Shown here: piece by piece, positions 60,565-64,000 of the stretch
Position numbering within the stretch: position 1 is the first letter of the stretch
How the letters are laid out: every line of letters begins with the position of its first letter
Assembly: GCF_018294505.1 (NCBI RefSeq)
Contig: NC_057802.1
Span: 308,314,961-308,378,960, forward strand
Source of the DNA: Triticum aestivum
Lineage: Eukaryota; Streptophyta; Magnoliopsida; Poales; Poaceae
Direction: 5' to 3'
Length of the DNA: 64,000 bases
The notes under the pieces: model-generated
Seen by the model: the letters and a program-made list of their open reading frames with translations, nothing else
What the model was told of the DNA's origin: nothing
Database searches by the model: none
Position numbers and translations under genes: made by a program

Positions 60565-62134
60565 TGATTGGCATGGCACGGATTAGAAAGTGGACCCTCC
60601 AAAATGCTAAGGACAAAATATTGGCTCAAGCTCAAAGCACAAGACTCTACATTTTCTATTTTAGTGATCCAAGATCACATTGAGTCTATAGGAAAAGCCA
60701 ATACTATTAAGAAGGGATGAGGTGTTGCTTAATGAGGTTCTTGCTCAAAATGCTTAGTGATATGCTCCAAAACCCTCCACTACTTTCTCACATCCACATA
60801 TGTCCCAAACCAAAAAGTCCAACTCGGCCCCACCGAAATTTCATATCCGGAGCCACCGAGTTCAGTTGACATAGCCACTACCAGAAACCCTAGTCTTTTC
60901 GGTCTCACCGATAGGGATCTCGGTCTCACCGAGATGGGATTGTAATCTCTCTGTTTCCCTTCGTAACGTTTCGTTCAAACCGAGATGAGCGATCGGTCCC
61001 ACCGAGATTGCAATGCAAACACTCTGTTTCCTTTTCGTAACGTTTTGGTCCAACCGAGATGAGCGAATCGGTCCCACCGAGTTTGTCTGACCAACTCTCT
61101 GTTAGTCTATTGCCAAAATCGGTCTCACCGAGTTTGTGTAATCGGCCTCACTGAGATTATATTTTACCGAAACCCTAATGATATCGGTCTCACCGAGTTG
61201 ATGTGTCGGTCCCACCGAAACACCTAACAGTCACATTATGAACCAAATCGGTCTGACCGAGTTCTTTGAATCGGTTCCACCGAGTTTGGTGATTTGTGTG
61301 TAACGGTTAGATTTTGTGTGGAGGCTATATATACCCCTCCACCCACTCTTCATTCGTGGAGAGAGCCATCAGAACATGCCTACACTTCCAACACATATTT
61401 TCTGAGACAGAACCACCTACACTTGTGTTAAGGTCAAGATATTCCATTCTAACCACATGAATCTTGATCTCTAGCCTTCCCCAAGTTGCTTTCCACTCAA
61501 ATATTCTTTCCACCAAATCCAAATCCCGTGAGAGAGAGTTGAGTGTTGGGGAGACTATCATTTGAAGCACAAGAGCAAGGAGTTCATCATCAACACACCA
61601 TTTGTTACTTCTTGGAGAGTGGTGTCTCCTAGATTGGCTAGGTGTCACTTGGGAGACTCCGACAAGATTGTGGAGTTGAACCAAGGAGTTTGTAAGGGCA
61701 AGGAGATCGCCTACTTCGTGAAGATCTACCCTAGTGAGGCAAGTCCTTTGTCGGCGACGGCCATGGTGGGATAGACAAGGTTGCTTCTTCATGGACCCTT
61801 CGTGGGTGGAGCCCTCCGTGGACTCGCGCAACCGTTACCCTTCGTGGGTTGAAGTCTCCATCAACGTGGATGTACGATAGCACCACCTATCGGAACCACG
61901 GATAAAAAATCTCCGTGTCAACATTGCGTTTGCTCCCTCAAACTCATCCCTTTACCTTCATATGCAATTGTTTCACATTCCGCTGCTATACTCTTAGAAT
62001 TGCTTGTGTAGGTTGATTGCTTGACTTGTGCTAAGTTGCTAAAATCTGCCAAGAACTAAAATTAGGAAAAGGCTAGATTTTTATTTGGTCAAGTAGTCTA
62101 ATCACCCCCCTCTAGACATACTTTCGATCCTACA
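60565..62134 (+). mobile_element. Copia 5' LTR with CGGT-n-ACCG motif cluster
   Basis: The right end gatcctaca at 62134 precedes the primer site. The left end is less certain: tgattggcatgg at 60565 is the best TG start, preceded by ctcaa. The motif tcggtcccaccga or a variant recurs about ten times between 60820 and 61290. A TATA-like tatatata lies at 61326. An antisense, truncated copy is at 6121-7064. Confidence 0.78.
61326..61333 (+). promoter_or_regulatory. TATA box of the Copia LTR
   Basis: tatatata within ggctatatatacccc, directly after the motif cluster. Confidence 0.6.
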
Positions 62135-62136
62135 AG

Positions 62137-62148
62137 TGGTATCAGAGC
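62137..62148 (+). promoter_or_regulatory. Primer-binding site of the right-hand Copia
   Basis: TGGTATCAGAGC, the exact complement of the initiator tRNA-Met 3' end, two bases after the LTR. Confidence 0.92.
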
Positions 62149-62219
62149 TTTGGTCTCCATTTTCTTTGATTTCCATAGCTTTTGGTGGTCATAGCCTTGG
62201 TTTCACAACCTAGGAGAGT

Positions 62220-63983
62220 ATGGCGTCTAGCGAGGGAAATTACCACCGTAGAGGTCCTTACTTTGATGGTACAAATTTTGCTAGTTGGAAGCATAAGATA
62301 AAAATGCATATTCTTGGACATAACCCCGCCGTTTGGGCCATTGTGTGTATTGGCTTGCAAGGTGAATTCTTTGATGGGAGAGAACCAAACCGTGAAGCTA
62401 CCGCGGAAGAGTTGAAGATGCTACAATACAATGCTCAAGCTTGTGATATTCTCTTCAACGGATTGTGCCTTGAAGAGTTCAACAAAATCAGCCGTCTTGA
62501 GAATGCAAAGGAAATTTGGGACACTTTGATTGATATGCACGAAGGTACCGACTCCGTCAAGGAATCCAAATTGGATGTGCTTCAAAGTCAACTTGACAAG
62601 TTCAAAATGAAGGATGGTGAAGGTGTCGCTGAAATGTACTCTAGGCTTGCTCTGATCACAAATGAGATTGCAGGCTTAGGAAGTGAAGAGATGACCGACA
62701 AATTCATCATCAAGAAGATCCTCAGAGCCTTGGATGGAAAATATGATACCGTGTGCACTTTGATCCAAATGATGCCCAATTACAAAGATCTCAAGCCAAC
62801 GGAAGTCATTGGAAGAATTGTTGCTCATGAGATGTCACTCAAGGATAAGGAAGAGCTTCACAACAAGTCAAGTGGTGCTTACAAAGCCTCGTGTGATGCT
62901 CCCACATCATCAAGTGAGAAGCAAACCTTCAATGAATAATTGAGTCTAATGGTGAAGAAGTTCAACAAGTTCTACAAGAGTAGAAGCAAAGAAAGAAGTT
63001 CCAAGTCAAGGTCCTACAATGACAAAAGATCTTCTAGTCGTGAGCGTAATTGCTACAATTGTGGAAGACCCGGACACTACTACAATGAGTGTACGCCCCC
63101 CTACAAAAGAAGAGAAGATTCTCCCAAAAGAAGAAGTAGAAGAGAAGAGTCACCACCAAGAGAAAGGAGGAGTAGAGATGATCGTTATGAACGAAAACCC
63201 TCTCGGAGAAGCAAGGACTCGGAAAGGAAGGAAAAGTCATCAAGGAGCTACACAAAAAGAAGACATCAAGCTCATGTTGGTGAATGGGTATCCGGCTCCG
63301 ACTCCGACAATCACTCCGAAAGAAGTTATCACTCCGACTCCGAATATACTCAAGATGAAGGTGTTTCCGGTCTAGCACTTGTGTCAACCAACTCCTACGA
63401 CATAATTGACTCACCAAATGAAGGAATTGGAAGATGCTTCATGGCCAAAGGTCCAAAGGTAACACATCCCGAGTATGTTGATTTCAATAGTGATGAAGAT
63501 GATTTGCTAGGTGATGATGATTTACTTGTTGACAACTCTAGTGATGAAAACTATGATGAAACGTCAATTAATCATGCTAATCAAGATAAAATGAATGATG
63601 ATGATAAGAAGGAGATTGAGCGTATAACTAAAGAACTAAACACTCTTAAGTTAGATCATGAAACTACCTTGGAAGATCATCGAGAACTTTTAAAGACTCA
63701 TGACAAGTTACGCTTTGAAAATCTCAACCTTGAGCAAGAGCATGAGTTTTTAAAGGCAATCAATTATGATCTTCGCAAGAAAAGTTCTTCTTACATTGCC
63801 AAGCGTTTACTCTTGTCTACTTACATGCCACAAGTTAAATCTAGCAACAAGAACAAGAAAGATTCTTCATCTAGTAGTAACTACAATCATGCTAAATCCA
63901 ATGTTGTTGCTTCTAGTAGTTCTCTTGATTCCACTAATGACTCTCTTAGCCAAGTTGCACTTGAGCAAGAAATAGCTTATTGA
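62220..63983 (+). pseudogene. Copia gag with CCHC knuckle and RS-rich stretch, one internal stop
   Basis: The ATG at 62220 follows the primer site by 71 bases. The N-terminal part (FDGTNFASWKHKIKMH, IWDTLIDMHEGTDSVKESK, ILRALDGKYDTVCTLIQMM) is a Copia gag of the UBN2 type. A TAA at 62937-62939 breaks the frame, which continues unchanged to TGA 63981-63983. Residues after the stop are rich in Arg/Ser (KERSSKSRSYNDKRSSSRER), then CYNCGRPGHYYNEC at about 63051-63092, another RS/RE-rich stretch to about 63270, an acidic region, and a predicted coiled coil (63600-63760, heptad Leu/Ile). Gag coats the element's RNA in particles. The stop would drop the RNA-binding knuckle. Pol lies beyond the window. 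Confidence 0.85.
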
Positions 63984-64000
63984 AGGGAATTATAGAGAAA

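Overview
The window looks like intergenic DNA from a large-genome grass of the Triticeae tribe (wheat, Aegilops or barley type). The evidence is the transposon content: Angela/BARE/WIS-type Copia LTRs starting TGTTGGAAATATGCCC, Athila-like Gypsy LTRs of the TGATACGTC/GACGTATCA type, an Au-type SINE, Stowaway and Harbinger MITEs, CACTA subterminal repeats and LINE 3' ends ending gatgcagaggccgg. Family names are from recognition only; no database was searched. I see no bacterial genes, rRNA or tRNA genes, or CRISPR array.

Layout. 1-751: part of an antisense Copia LTR. 752-3332: five full copies plus a partial copy of a ~504-bp tandem repeat that alternates in two forms (a ~1-kb dimer). 3333-6120: right part of a CACTA-type transposon carrying a five-exon gene for a protein with two plant B3 DNA-binding domains. 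6121-9287: a Copia LTR fragment, a Gypsy gag fragment and two antisense Copia LTR fragments. 9288-14151: GC-rich transposon-like DNA, then low-copy DNA with small insertions, including a clean Harbinger MITE. 14152-36151: a 264-bp tandem duplication whose second unit was split by a Gypsy element (14546-36017, target duplication taaac), itself carrying a Copia element (23412-32124, target duplication gttgc). 36152-45340: low-copy DNA with a 1.1-kb hAT element, two LINE-like elements without RT, a SINE, a small hAT MITE and micro-insertions. 45341-64000: a LINE-like fragment, then a staircase of retrotransposons, each inserted into the one to its left, so only left halves are in view.

Coding content. 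Most proteins belong to retrotransposons: a nearly complete Gypsy gag-pol with scattered stops, gag fragments of Athila-like and Tat-like Gypsy elements, and a Copia gag with a CCHC knuckle and an arginine/serine-rich stretch. The one candidate host-type gene is the B3 gene at 3617-5083. All its introns fit GT-AG rules with consistent phase, but the most obvious exon 2 contains a TAG codon. That TAG also supplies an in-frame alternative splice acceptor.

Limits. 15040-15310 is an assembly gap. Boundaries of degraded elements are approximate. Exons and domains were read by eye, and identities between repeat copies were judged by visual alignment.
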